From NCBI RefSeq assembly GCF_049977365.1, contig NZ_JBNGEN010000001.1:755556-819555 (forward strand): 64,000 bases of DNA, written 5' to 3'. Under the pieces are notes generated by a model, which saw nothing but the letters and a program-made list of their open reading frames with translations, was not told the origin of the DNA and ran no database searches. The position numbers were made by a program, and so were the translations under genes. This document shows positions 26,213 to 34,825 of the stretch, in pieces. The stretch is from Brachymonas sp049977365 (GTDB taxonomy: Bacteria; Pseudomonadota; Gammaproteobacteria; Burkholderiales; Burkholderiaceae_C). Each line of letters begins with the position of its first letter. The first letter of the stretch is position 1.

Positions 26213-26238
26213 CGGAATAGACGGTTTTCCCTATTCCG
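26213..26238. promoter_or_regulatory. Dyad in the ttrB-ttrS intergenic region, TtrR operator candidate
   Basis: Perfect 8-bp arms CGGAATAG (26213-26220) and CTATTCCG (26231-26238) with a 10-bp spacer, lying 82-107 bp upstream of the ttrB start and upstream of ttrS. Position and symmetry fit a dimeric FixJ-type activator. The match to any known TtrR site was not tested. Confidence 0.55.
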
Positions 26239-26362
26239 CCGCAGTATCGACATGCTTGTTGCGCCAGATCAAACCCGCGTCCTCCGCCTGCGCCGCCCTT
26301 TTGCCCCTGCCAGCGGCACAGGGAACGGCGCCAGCAGCGCCCCTCCTCCTAGAATCGCCTTC

Positions 26363-28288
26363 ATGCTCCCCCTTCTTTTTGGCTGCTGCATGGCCTGGCT
26401 TCTGTCGCTCCGGTGCGATCCGCATCCTGTGCCCCTCGCATGGCAGCGCCTGGGCGTGGCGGCTCTGCTCGTCCTCACGGGGTGCCTGGCGCAGGCGGCG
26501 GTCCCGGCTTCCGCGCCGACCGAGCAGCGCCCCGAGGTACGCATCGGTGTGCTGGCCTTCACGCGCAGCGAGCCCCCACAGGACTGGAGCCCGGTGGCAC
26601 GCTACCTGAACCATGCCCTGCCCCGTTATCACTTCGTGCTGCTGCCCTTGGACCACGAGGGCCTGACCCGTGCCGTCCGCGCCGGCACGCTGCAGTTCGT
26701 GCTCACCAACCCAGGTCAGTACGTGGAGCTCGAAAGCAGCTACGGCGTCACCCGCCTGCTCACGCTCGACACCTCGCGCGGCAGCGCCTCCCCCAGTCCC
26801 CGCACCGGCACCATCGGCTCCGCTGTCGTGGTCCGCCGGGAGGCCCGGGGCCTGCAGCGGCTCGAAGACCTGCGCCATCTCACCGTCGCCATCGTCGGCA
26901 CCGAAGCCTTCTCGGGCTACCAGATCCTGGCCGGAGCGCTCCAGCCACTGGACATCACCCTGTCCGAGGAGGACACCCTCCTGTCCACCGGCCTGCCCAT
27001 GGAGCGCGTGGCCGAAGCCGTGCTGAGCGGCCGCGCCGATGCCGGCGTGCTGCGCACCTGCCTGCTCGAATCCCACCCCGAGTGGCAGAGCCGCCTGCGC
27101 GTGGTCGCCCCACAGACCCTGCCGGGCTCGCACTGCGCCACCTCCACCCCGCTGTACCCGGACTGGCCCATCGCCACCCTGCGCAGCACACCCCAGCCCC
27201 TGGCGCGCGCCGTCACTGCCAGCCTGCTCGGCATGGAAGCCCCCCGCGACGGACTCAGCTTCACCGTCCCCTCCGATTACCAGTCGGTGCATGAACTGTT
27301 CCGCACCCTGCACATCGGCCCCTATGCGCGCCTGCCGGAACCCACCCTGCTGAGCCTCGCTCGCCGCTACTGGCCCTGGCTTGCTGCCCTGCTCGCGCTG
27401 GTGTGCGGCTGGATTCTCTACACCGTCCATGTCGAACACCTCATCCACCTGCGCACAGCCGCCCTGCGCCATGCCCTCGACGCACGCAAGGCCCTGGAGG
27501 AGCGCGTGCGCCAGAGCCAGGAACAGGCCGACCACCTGGCCCGCCTGTCCATGCTCGGTGAGCTCTCCGGCACGCTCGCCCACGAGCTCAACCAGCCCCT
27601 GGCCGCCATCGCCAACTACGCCCGCAGCCTGGTCCTGCGCGTCGACCACCACCGTCTCGACGACTCCGCCGTGCGCGAAGCGGCAGACGCCATGGCCGAG
27701 CAGGCCGAACGCGCGGGCGACATCATCGCCCGCATTCGCCACTTCGCCCGCAAGCGTCCCGGCAGCAGCACCCTGGCCTCGCCGTCGCAGATCGCGCGCG
27801 ACTCCATCGCGCTGTTCTGCGGCATGCTGCCCCACCCACCGGCCATCCACATCGAAGACCACTTCCCCCCCGACCTGCGCGTGGAAGTCGACGCCCTGCA
27901 CATCCAGCAGGTTCTCATCAACCTGCTCAAGAACGCCTACGACGTCACCCACCTGCTGCCCGCCGCCCACCAGACCCTCACCCTGCGCCTGTGGGCAGAC
28001 GCCCGCCATGCCCACTTTGCGGTCATCGACGACGGCGAGCCGCTCGATGCCGACACACGGGCACATCTCTTCGAACCCTTCTTCACCACCAAACCGGAAG
28101 GCCTCGGCCTGGGACTCTCCATCTGCCGCGGCATCGCCGAGGCCCACGGCGGCCGGCTCGATGCCACCCCCGCAGACCCCCTCCCCGGCAGCCGGGGCAT
28201 GCGCTTCACCCTGAGCCTGCCCCTGCCTTCCCTGCCGGACACCCCCGACACGCCGCCCTCTCCCGCCCCGGATTCCCGCCATGCATGA
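26363..28288 (+). CDS. ttrS: Tetrathionate sensor histidine kinase TtrS
   Basis: Membrane sensor that detects tetrathionate and phosphorylates TtrR. From this start it has 641 aa. An N-terminal hydrophobic signal region is followed by a periplasmic binding domain of the PhnD-like fold (VRIGVLAF, DWSPVARYLNHALP, FVLTNPGQYVELES, about residues 55-320). One membrane helix follows (YWPWLAALLALVCGWILY), then HisKA with GTLAHELNQPLAAIANYARSL and HATPase (VLINLLKNAYDV, LGLGLSICRGIAEAHGG). The true start is uncertain: 26252 or an internal Met near 26390 are also possible. Its stop overlaps ttrR by 8 bp. Confidence 0.92.
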   Translation: MLPLLFGCCMAWLLSLRCDPHPVPLAWQRLGVAALLVLTGCLAQAAVPASAPTEQRPEVRIGVLAFTRSEPPQDWSPVARYLNHALPRYHFVLLPLDHEGLTRAVRAGTLQFVLTNPGQYVELESSYGVTRLLTLDTSRGSASPSPRTGTIGSAVVVRREARGLQRLEDLRHLTVAIVGTEAFSGYQILAGALQPLDITLSEEDTLLSTGLPMERVAEAVLSGRADAGVLRTCLLESHPEWQSRLRVVAPQTLPGSHCATSTPLYPDWPIATLRSTPQPLARAVTASLLGMEAPRDGLSFTVPSDYQSVHELFRTLHIGPYARLPEPTLLSLARRYWPWLAALLALVCGWILYTVHVEHLIHLRTAALRHALDARKALEERVRQSQEQADHLARLSMLGELSGTLAHELNQPLAAIANYARSLVLRVDHHRLDDSAVREAADAMAEQAERAGDIIARIRHFARKRPGSSTLASPSQIARDSIALFCGMLPHPPAIHIEDHFPPDLRVEVDALHIQQVLINLLKNAYDVTHLLPAAHQTLTLRLWADARHAHFAVIDDGEPLDADTRAHLFEPFFTTKPEGLGLGLSICRGIAEAHGGRLDATPADPLPGSRGMRFTLSLPLPSLPDTPDTPPSPAPDSRHA

Positions 28289-28937
28289 CGTCTCCCTTCC
28301 TGCTCCCGACTGGCACCTGCACGTCGTCGACGACGACGCGCCGTTCCGCCGCTCCCTGGTCTTCCTGCTGGAATCCATGGGCTGGCAGGTCACACCCCAC
28401 GCCTCCGCAGCCGACTTTCTGGCCGCCTGCCCCTCGCCCCAGGACACATTCGGGTGTCTGCTGCTCGACATTCGCATGCCTCAGATGAGCGGCCTGGAGC
28501 TGCTCCGTGCCCTGGTGTCACGCGGCTGGAATCCCGAAGAAATCCCCGTCATCTTCCTCACCGGTCACGGAGACGTGGAACTGGCCGTGCAGGCCATGAA
28601 GCAGGGCGCCTTCGACTTTCTGGAAAAACCCTTCCGCGACCAGCATCTGCTCGACGTCATCGGTGCCGCCCTGCGCCAGCGCGCCGCAGCCCTGCACAGA
28701 GGCCGCCGCACGCGCCAGGCCCATGACGCCCTCACCCGGCTCTCCCCGCGCGAATCCGAAGTTGCCCGGCTCGTGGCCCGCGGCCTCCCCAACCGAGCCA
28801 TCGCCCAGACGCTCGACATCAGCGAAAAGACCGTCCACATCCATCGCCAGCGCGTCATGGACAAGCTCGACATCGGCAGCGCTGCCGAACTGGCACGCAT
28901 CATGTTCCACGCCGATCCCGAGGCCCTCGACGACTGA
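28281..28937 (+). CDS. ttrR: Tetrathionate response regulator TtrR (FixJ family)
   Basis: Transcription activator of ttrBCA, 218 aa. The receiver domain has HVVDDDAPFRRSLVFLLESMG, phospho-Asp in LLLDIRMPQMSGLELL (about 56), FLTGHGD and KPFRDQHL. The C-terminal LuxR/FixJ helix-turn-helix is LSPRESEVARLVARGLPNRAIAQTLDISEKTVHIHRQ. This is the NarL/FixJ layout of known TtrR. It overlaps ttrS by 8 bp and is therefore translationally coupled. Its presumed target is the dyad at 26213-26238. Confidence 0.94.
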   Translation: MHDVSLPAPDWHLHVVDDDAPFRRSLVFLLESMGWQVTPHASAADFLAACPSPQDTFGCLLLDIRMPQMSGLELLRALVSRGWNPEEIPVIFLTGHGDVELAVQAMKQGAFDFLEKPFRDQHLLDVIGAALRQRAAALHRGRRTRQAHDALTRLSPRESEVARLVARGLPNRAIAQTLDISEKTVHIHRQRVMDKLDIGSAAELARIMFHADPEALDD

Positions 28938-28975
28938 CCACCCCTGTCACCCGGGCCCATCGCGATCTGCATACA

Positions 28976-29893
28976 ATGGTCTGCAACATGGTGCCCTCTT
29001 CTGCCCCCCTCTCCCTCTCCGCCGGCCTCAATGCCGACCTGCACTGCCACTCCACGGTGTCCGACGGCACCCAGTCTCCGGAATGGCTAGCCCAGCATGC
29101 CCACGACAAGGGCGTGGAGCTCTGGGCGCTGACCGACCACGACGAAGTGGGCGGCATTGCCCGCGCCCGTGCCGCCGCCCTCGCGCTGGGCCTGCCCTTC
29201 CTTGCCGGCGTCGAAATCTCCATCACCTGGGCCGACAAAACCGTCCACATCGTGGGCCTCGGCGTGGACGAGCAAAACCCCACCCTGGTCGAAGGACTCC
29301 GACGCACCCGTGGCGGGCGCGAGGCCCGCGCCCGCGACATGGCTGCGCAGCTCGCCCAGGCAGGCATCCCCGGCGCCTTCGAGGGCGCCCTGCACTACGT
29401 GGGCAACCCCGACCTCATCTCCCGCTCGCACTTTGCCCGATTCCTCGTGGAGCGGGGCATCTGCAAGGACATGGGCGACGTCTTCCACCACTACCTGACC
29501 GAAGGCAAACCCGGCTTCGTGCCCCACCGCTGGGCCTCCCTCGAAGATGCCGTGGGCTGGATCCGTGGCGCAGGCGGCATCGCCGTCATCGCCCACCCTG
29601 CCCGCTATGGGTTCCCTCCCCTGCAGGAAGATGCGCTCTTCGACCAGTTTTGCGCGCTGGGCGGCGAAGGGGTGGAAGTCGTCACCGGCAGCCACACCCC
29701 CGACGAATGCCTGCGCTACCGCGACCGTGCCCTTGCAAGCCACCTGCTCGCCTCGCGCGGCAGCGATTTCCACTCCCCCCGCGAGAGCCGGCTCGACCTC
29801 GGCACGCTGCCCCCGCTCGATGCGCACCTCACTCCCGTGTGGCAGCGACTCGCCTCCCGCATCGCCCTGCCCGAAGGCCGGGTACTTGCCTGA
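28976..29893 (+). CDS. rnm: PHP-domain phosphoesterase (RNase AM / 3',5'-nucleoside bisphosphate phosphatase)
   Basis: Trinuclear-metal PHP phosphoesterase of 305 aa. The metal ligands are clear: DLHCHSTVSDG (about 21-31), TDHDEVGG, GVEIS, SRSHFARFLVE, HPARYG, GSHTPDE and SDFHS near the C-terminus. The family includes E. coli YciV (RNase AM), which trims 5' ends of rRNA, and the Chromobacterium pAp phosphatase. As in E. coli, a YciO gene follows directly (20 bp). Met5 at 28988 is an alternative start, since the TACAAT overlapping codon 1 could be a -10 sequence. Confidence 0.88.
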   Translation: MVCNMVPSSAPLSLSAGLNADLHCHSTVSDGTQSPEWLAQHAHDKGVELWALTDHDEVGGIARARAAALALGLPFLAGVEISITWADKTVHIVGLGVDEQNPTLVEGLRRTRGGREARARDMAAQLAQAGIPGAFEGALHYVGNPDLISRSHFARFLVERGICKDMGDVFHHYLTEGKPGFVPHRWASLEDAVGWIRGAGGIAVIAHPARYGFPPLQEDALFDQFCALGGEGVEVVTGSHTPDECLRYRDRALASHLLASRGSDFHSPRESRLDLGTLPPLDAHLTPVWQRLASRIALPEGRVLA

Positions 29894-29913
29894 TCCCTCC
29901 TCTCCTTCTGCCC

Positions 29914-30549
29914 ATGGCCCAGCTCTTCGAGATCCACCCCGACAATCCACAACCCCGGCTCCTGCGCCAGGCATGCGCCCTGCTCGACAAGGGCGAGGTA
30001 CTTGCCGTGCCCACCGACTCGGGCTATGCCCTGGCCTGCCATCTCGACGACAAGTCCGCCGCCGACCGCCTGCGCCACATCCGCGGCCTCGACGACAAGC
30101 ACCACCTCACCCTGCTCTGCCGGGATCTGAGCGAGCTTGCCAACTACGCCCGCGTGGACAATCGCCAGTACCGGCTGCTGCGACAGGGCACTCCGGGGCC
30201 CTACGCCTTCATCCTCGAAGCCTCCAAGGAAGTCCCGCGCCGGCTCAGCCACCCCTCGCGCAAGACCATCGGCCTGCGCGTGCCCGAACACCATGCCCTG
30301 CAGGCCCTGCTGGCCGAACACGGCGGCCCCTTGCTCGCCACCACCCTGCTGCTGCCCGACTCGGACGAAGCCTTCCACGACGCCGATTCCATCCTCGACG
30401 CACTCGACCATGAACTCGGCGGCGTGATCGACTCCGGCGCCTGCCCGCGCCAGGCCGTCACCGTGGTGGACCTCACCCCCATGGGCCACGGCGGTGCCCC
30501 CGAGCTCGTGCGAGAGGGCGCAGGCGACCCGGCACGTCTCGGCATGTAA
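29914..30549 (+). CDS. yciO: YciO family L-threonylcarbamoyladenylate synthase-like protein
   Basis: Cytoplasmic protein of the Sua5/YrdC/YciO superfamily, 211 aa. LLDKGEVLAVPTDSGYALAC (the YrdC nucleotide-binding entry), KHHLTLLCRDLSELANYARVDN, GPYAFILEASKEVPRRL and RKTIGLRVPEH match YciO. YciO resembles the enzyme that makes threonylcarbamoyl-AMP for tRNA t6A, but YciO itself is not the essential enzyme in bacteria that also have TsaC, so its role is unsettled. It sits 20 bp after the PHP gene as in E. coli. The C-terminal ~10 residues are unconserved. Confidence 0.88.
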   Translation: MAQLFEIHPDNPQPRLLRQACALLDKGEVLAVPTDSGYALACHLDDKSAADRLRHIRGLDDKHHLTLLCRDLSELANYARVDNRQYRLLRQGTPGPYAFILEASKEVPRRLSHPSRKTIGLRVPEHHALQALLAEHGGPLLATTLLLPDSDEAFHDADSILDALDHELGGVIDSGACPRQAVTVVDLTPMGHGGAPELVREGAGDPARLGM

Positions 30550-30713
30550 ACTCGGCAGGGCCTCTCTCCGGTACTGCACAGCACAGGCGCGCACCAGCGC
30601 CTGCCCCGACAAAGGCCGGCACCGAGGCCGCAGCAGGAATGCACCAGGCCGCTGCCCCCACCCTCATCGCCACGGCCTCCTTCCTGCCCCTTTCCCTTTT
30701 GCCACTCCTCCCC

Positions 30714-31382
30714 ATGGACCTTGCCCAAACCATCCAGGCCATCACCCTCTACGCCATTCCGGTCCTGTTCGCCATCACGGTGCACGAAGCCGCCCATGGC
30801 TACGCCGCGCGCTACCTGGGCGACAACACCGCCTGGAACCTGGGGCGCGTCACCCTCAATCCCCTGCGGCACATCGACCCCATCGGCACCATCGCCATGC
30901 CGCTCGTCCTCTACCTGCTCACCGGAGGCGCCCTGCTGTTCGGCTACGCCAAACCGGTGCCCATCAATTTCGGCAAGCTGCGCAACCCCAAGCGCGACAT
31001 GGTCTGGGTCGCCCTGGCGGGACCGGGCTCCAATCTGGCTCAGGCCATCCTCTGGGGCGCCGCACTGTACCTGTGTGCCGGACTGGGTCTTCATGAGCCC
31101 TTCGTTCTACAAATGTGCAAGGGCGGCATCCTGGTGAATGTGGTCATGTTCGTCTTCAACCTCTTTCCCATGCCCCCGCTCGACGGCGGACGCATCGTGG
31201 TAGGGCTCCTTCCTCCCCGTCTCGCCTGGCAGTATTCCAAGATCGAACCCTACGGCTTCTTCATCGTCATGGCTCTCGTGGTGACCGGCATCGCCTCGCG
31301 CCTGTGGATGTATCCGCTCATGAACCTGACCTATGCCGTGGTGGATTTGATACTGAGCCCGCTTTCCATATTGGTGCGCTGA
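30714..31382 (+). CDS. Site-2 protease family membrane metalloprotease (M50)
   Basis: Polytopic inner-membrane protein of 222 aa with about five or six membrane segments. The zinc motif HEXXH is FAITVHEAAHGYAARYLGD (about 23-27), and the second ligand is the Asp in NLFPMPPLDGGRIV. The core is that of the compact Rip2-type site-2 proteases without a PDZ domain. The substrate is unknown. The preceding 164 bp contain a frame without a clear start, so I took the Met at 30714 that directly precedes the first membrane helix. Probably transcribed with yciO. Confidence 0.88.
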   Translation: MDLAQTIQAITLYAIPVLFAITVHEAAHGYAARYLGDNTAWNLGRVTLNPLRHIDPIGTIAMPLVLYLLTGGALLFGYAKPVPINFGKLRNPKRDMVWVALAGPGSNLAQAILWGAALYLCAGLGLHEPFVLQMCKGGILVNVVMFVFNLFPMPPLDGGRIVVGLLPPRLAWQYSKIEPYGFFIVMALVVTGIASRLWMYPLMNLTYAVVDLILSPLSILVR

Positions 31383-31597
31383 GCCGGCGACTACACACTT
31401 TTGTATCAACATGAAAGTCGTATACGTCGCCAATTTGCCTGACAGCCCCACAATATGCACAAAGCACACGCATGCTGCCGGAGATGTAAACAGATTTGAA
31501 GCTATGATTACATCCATTCGTAATTGCATGCAGCTGCCCAGGCAGATTCGATTTACTCTTTCATCCGGCGCTTCCGACTGTTCCGGATTCTGGAAAT

Positions 31598-32191
31598 ATG
31601 TCGTTATTCATCGTTGAAGACCACCCCCTGTATCGCGAGGCACTCGCCAGTCTTGTCCGGCGTCTGCGCCCCGGCGAGGACATCGTGGAACTCGAACGCG
31701 TGGGCAGCATTCCAGAGGCCGTCAAGACCCATGGCCAACCGGAAGCCATTTGCCTGGACCTGACCCTCAGCGACACCCTCGGGTTCTCCGGCATCCGCGA
31801 GATCAAGCACCACTTCCCCATGACCACGCTGGTGGTCATCTCCGACCAGGCTGCCGAGGAATGCGAAAGTCTCTGCCTCGAAGCCGGAGCTGATGCCTAC
31901 ATCTCCAAGCTTGTCGATACCCGCGATCTGTATGCAGCCCTGCGTACCATGCTGCTGCCCGACAGCACGATCGAAGAAAACGATCTCGCCAACAGCAAAC
32001 TCTCCAAGCGCCAGACCCAGCTGCTCGCCGCCCTCGAAGAAGGCCTGAGCAACCGCGACATCGCCGAACGCCTCGGCATCAGCGAGCACACCGTCAAGGT
32101 GCACCTCTGGCGCCTCTTCCGCCGTCTGGGCGTCAAGAGCCGCACGCAGGCCATCCACATCGCACGCGCCAACGGCCTGATCAAGGCCTGA
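31598..32191 (+). CDS. Orphan LuxR/NarL-type response regulator
   Basis: DNA-binding regulator of 197 aa. The receiver starts MSLFIVEDHPLYREAL with a phospho-Asp in ICLDLTLSDT (about 52), and has VVISDQAAEEC and the Lys of YISKLVDTRDLY. The C-terminal helix-turn-helix is LSKRQTQLLAALEEGLSNRDIAERLGISEHTVKVHLWRLFRRLGVKSR. No kinase gene is adjacent, so its partner lies elsewhere or it is an orphan. The 215 bp upstream are locally AT-rich and probably hold its promoter. A strong terminator follows directly, so it is monocistronic. Confidence 0.88.
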   Translation: MSLFIVEDHPLYREALASLVRRLRPGEDIVELERVGSIPEAVKTHGQPEAICLDLTLSDTLGFSGIREIKHHFPMTTLVVISDQAAEECESLCLEAGADAYISKLVDTRDLYAALRTMLLPDSTIEENDLANSKLSKRQTQLLAALEEGLSNRDIAERLGISEHTVKVHLWRLFRRLGVKSRTQAIHIARANGLIKA

Positions 32192-32211
32192 CGCCATATA
32201 TTCATCCTCCC

Positions 32212-32236
32212 AGGAGCCTTGCACAGGCTCCTTTTT
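32212..32236 (+). terminator. Rho-independent terminator after the orphan regulator
   Basis: Perfect 8-bp arms AGGAGCCT and AGGCTCCT around a 5-base loop, followed by four Ts (five counting the last base of the stem). It is 20 bp after the stop codon. Confidence 0.88.
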
Positions 32237-32348
32237 CATGCCTGAATAATCCCTTCACCCCCCTGAATCGCCGAGAGGGAATAGCATGCTCGTTTGATTA
32301 TGTCGCATAGAATCGTTGCATTTTCAGAGCCCCTCTTGCACATCGAAA

Positions 32349-32385
32349 GTGTTTTGTCCATTCACCAAATGGATAATAAAAACAC
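32349..32385. promoter_or_regulatory. Nested dyad in an AT-rich island before the FUSC gene
   Basis: Outer arms GTGTTTT (32349-32355) and AAAACAC (32379-32385) enclose inner arms TCCATT and AATGGA with a 5-base centre. The stretch 32300-32440 is far more AT-rich than anything nearby and lies 150-190 bp upstream of the FUSC start. It is plausible as an operator or promoter region; no regulator is identified. Confidence 0.35.
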
Positions 32386-32540
32386 GAATAATCTTTCATA
32401 GTATTTAATACATTCACAATACAAGCATCTTTCGTCTGTACCCTCCCTGTTCCGCAGGATGCCCCTGAAGCATGCGGAGCCACCCCTGCCGTGCAGACCG
32501 GAACTCCACCCCTCTCCCGCCTTCCGCCCTTTTTCCCGAC

Positions 32541-34796
32541 ATGCTGCGCGACCGGCTCGTTACCCTGTTCACTCCCGACCTGCGCGGCCCCATGCGCTAT
32601 GCGCTCGATCGGCGCACCTTCTGGTACAGCCACTACCTGTCCACGGGGCTGCGCACGAGCAGCGGCATTCTGGCAGTGGCCCTGCCCGCGCTGTGGCTGC
32701 TGCCTCTCGGGCTGGCACTGGCCATGGCTTTCGGAGCCTCCTGCCTTGCCCTCGTCGACCAGACCGGCCCCCTGCGCAGCAAGATGCGCGAACTGGCCGT
32801 CTCGCTGCTGCTCAATACCCTGGCCTCGTGCGCAGTGGGTCTGCTCCAGCCGCATCCTCTCGCCCAGGATGCCGTCACCCTGCTGCTGACCTTTGCCTCG
32901 GCCTTCGTGCTGCTCTATGGCAAGCGCGCCATGCCGATCCAGTTTTCCATGCTGCTGGCCATGACGCTGTCGATCGCCCATGGCGGTACCCCCCACGAGG
33001 CGCTGCGCACCTCCGCGGCCTTCCTGCTCGGCAGCATCCTGTATTTCGCCTATGCCATGGCTGTCTCCACCCGCCAGCGCCACCGCGTCAAGCAGCAGGT
33101 GCTCGCCGAATGCCTGTTCGAGCTGGCACGCTATCTCGACATCAAGGCTGGTTTCTACGATCCAGCCACCGATCTCGACAGCCAGTACACCGCCCTCATC
33201 CGCCAGCAGGTGGTGCTGGCCGAGAAGCAGCAGGCCGCCCGCGACATGGTGCTGCAGCCCCAGCAGGATCCGGGCGACGACCGTCTCATCCAGATCCATC
33301 TGGGCATGCTCGACCTGTATGAGCAGGTGATGTCCACCCACACCGATTACGCCGCCCTGCGCTTCTACTTTGGCCAGGGCGATGTGCTGATCTTCCTGCG
33401 TGACATGGTGCTCAAGACCATGCGCGATCTCGAAGCCATCGCCTATGCCCTCACCCGCGACCGCATGTCGTCCAGCCCGGTACGCTACGCAGCCGAACAG
33501 CGTGCCCTGGAGTACGAACTGCACCTGCTCTCCCAGCAGGTGCAGGCCCACACCATGCCTGCCGAGGCGCTCACGCAGCTGCGCTCGGCCTTCGTCAAGA
33601 TCGGCGACATCGTCCGCTGCATCGGGGAACTGCACGCCGCCACGCGGCTGCAGAAGGTGGACCTCCCCGCGCTCGACCTCCGGCTTTTCGTCTCCCGCCC
33701 ACGCCTGGGCCGCACCCTGCTGCTCGACAACCTCAGCCTGCAATCCCCCATCTGTCGCTATGCCCTGCGCATCACCCTGGCCATGGCCACCGCGCTCGTC
33801 ATCGGCGACTTGCTGCCCTATGCCTCGCACGCGTACTGGATCATGCTCACCATCGTGATCATCATGAAACCCAGCTACGCCCTGACCCGGGAACGTCGTG
33901 CCAAGCGCATGCTCGGTACCGTGCTGGGCTGCGCGCTTGCGGGTGTGGTGCTGTGGTGGGTGCGAAGCCCAGTGGCGCTGCTGGTCATTCTGTACCTGTC
34001 GCTCACCACCTCGGCCACCTTTGTGCAGATCCGCTATCTCTACACGGCCACCGCCGCCACGCTCACCGTCATGATCCTGCTGCACTTCATCGACCATGGC
34101 GGCAGTGCCGGCATTGCCGTGGAGCGGCTGGCCGACACAGGCATCGGCGTGCTCATCGCCAGCATCTTCAGCTTCGTGCTTCCCAACTGGGAACGCCAGG
34201 CCCTGCCCTCCCTGCTGCGCCGCATGCTCGGCAGCGCGCGCCTCTATCTGGACGAGAGTCGTGGCCTGCTGCTCGACCACCCCATGGACGACGAAAACTA
34301 CCGTCTGGCCCGCAAGAGCTTCCTGGACCAGATCGCCGGTGTCAATGCCGCACTGCTGCGCATGCTCGAAGAGCCCCGCCATCGGCAGCATGGTGTGCGG
34401 CAGATCAATCAGCTGCTGGTGCGCACCTACCTCATCACGTCCCACGTTGCGGCACTGCGCATGATGCTGCGCCGACACCCCGAACTTCCGCAACAGGAAA
34501 GCTACCGCACCGAGCTGTCTGCCGCCATGGACCTGGCGACCCAGGCACTGACCGAGGCCTGCACCACGCTGCAGGGAGCCTCCCAGACAGCTTCAGGGGC
34601 CACGTCCCCCTCCTCACCTGCAGAAATGGCCTTCACCGCCGACGCGCTGCCCGGCAGCAGCGAACATCTGCGCAGAGTGCTCCAGCAGCGCATTCGCTCC
34701 CTGCAGACTGACGCCCTGAGCCTGATTCCGCTGGCGGCAAGAGCCTCACGGGTACTCCAGGGTCCCGCATCCACCACCGCGCCCCCATCGGCCTGA
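32541..34796 (+). CDS. FUSC family membrane protein (YccS/YhfK-like)
   Basis: Inner-membrane protein of 751 aa from the fusaric-acid-resistance/aromatic-acid-exporter-like family. It has two membrane halves: about residues 45-175 (TSSGILAVALPALWLLPLGLAL onward) and about 400-530, the latter beginning CRYALRITLAMATALVIGDLL and continuing SHAYWIMLTIVIIMKPSYALTRER, a FUSC hallmark. Cytoplasmic helical domains lie between and after them. The size and single-chain design match YccS/YhfK rather than the three-part AaeAB pump. No periplasmic adaptor gene is nearby, so transport function is inferred only. An in-frame Met at 32472 would add 23 residues without similarity. Confidence 0.85.
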   Translation: MLRDRLVTLFTPDLRGPMRYALDRRTFWYSHYLSTGLRTSSGILAVALPALWLLPLGLALAMAFGASCLALVDQTGPLRSKMRELAVSLLLNTLASCAVGLLQPHPLAQDAVTLLLTFASAFVLLYGKRAMPIQFSMLLAMTLSIAHGGTPHEALRTSAAFLLGSILYFAYAMAVSTRQRHRVKQQVLAECLFELARYLDIKAGFYDPATDLDSQYTALIRQQVVLAEKQQAARDMVLQPQQDPGDDRLIQIHLGMLDLYEQVMSTHTDYAALRFYFGQGDVLIFLRDMVLKTMRDLEAIAYALTRDRMSSSPVRYAAEQRALEYELHLLSQQVQAHTMPAEALTQLRSAFVKIGDIVRCIGELHAATRLQKVDLPALDLRLFVSRPRLGRTLLLDNLSLQSPICRYALRITLAMATALVIGDLLPYASHAYWIMLTIVIIMKPSYALTRERRAKRMLGTVLGCALAGVVLWWVRSPVALLVILYLSLTTSATFVQIRYLYTATAATLTVMILLHFIDHGGSAGIAVERLADTGIGVLIASIFSFVLPNWERQALPSLLRRMLGSARLYLDESRGLLLDHPMDDENYRLARKSFLDQIAGVNAALLRMLEEPRHRQHGVRQINQLLVRTYLITSHVAALRMMLRRHPELPQQESYRTELSAAMDLATQALTEACTTLQGASQTASGATSPSSPAEMAFTADALPGSSEHLRRVLQQRIRSLQTDALSLIPLAARASRVLQGPASTTAPPSA

Positions 34797-34825
34797 GCAC
34801 GGCCCACTCCGCCAGCCCCCTGGAC

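Noticed and set aside
26252..26362. Coding use of the 37 codons before the chosen ttrS start
   Set aside because: They are Arg/Pro/Ala-rich with no signal-peptide character, although they stay in frame; kept as an alternative start only.
26231..28477. Open frame of 748 codons on the minus strand opposite ttrS
   Set aside because: Antisense shadow of ttrS, rich in Gly/Gln/Val typical of reversed GC3 codons.
32298..34493. Open frame of 731 codons on the minus strand opposite the FUSC gene
   Set aside because: FUSC on the plus strand has membrane helices and family motifs; the antisense frame has none.
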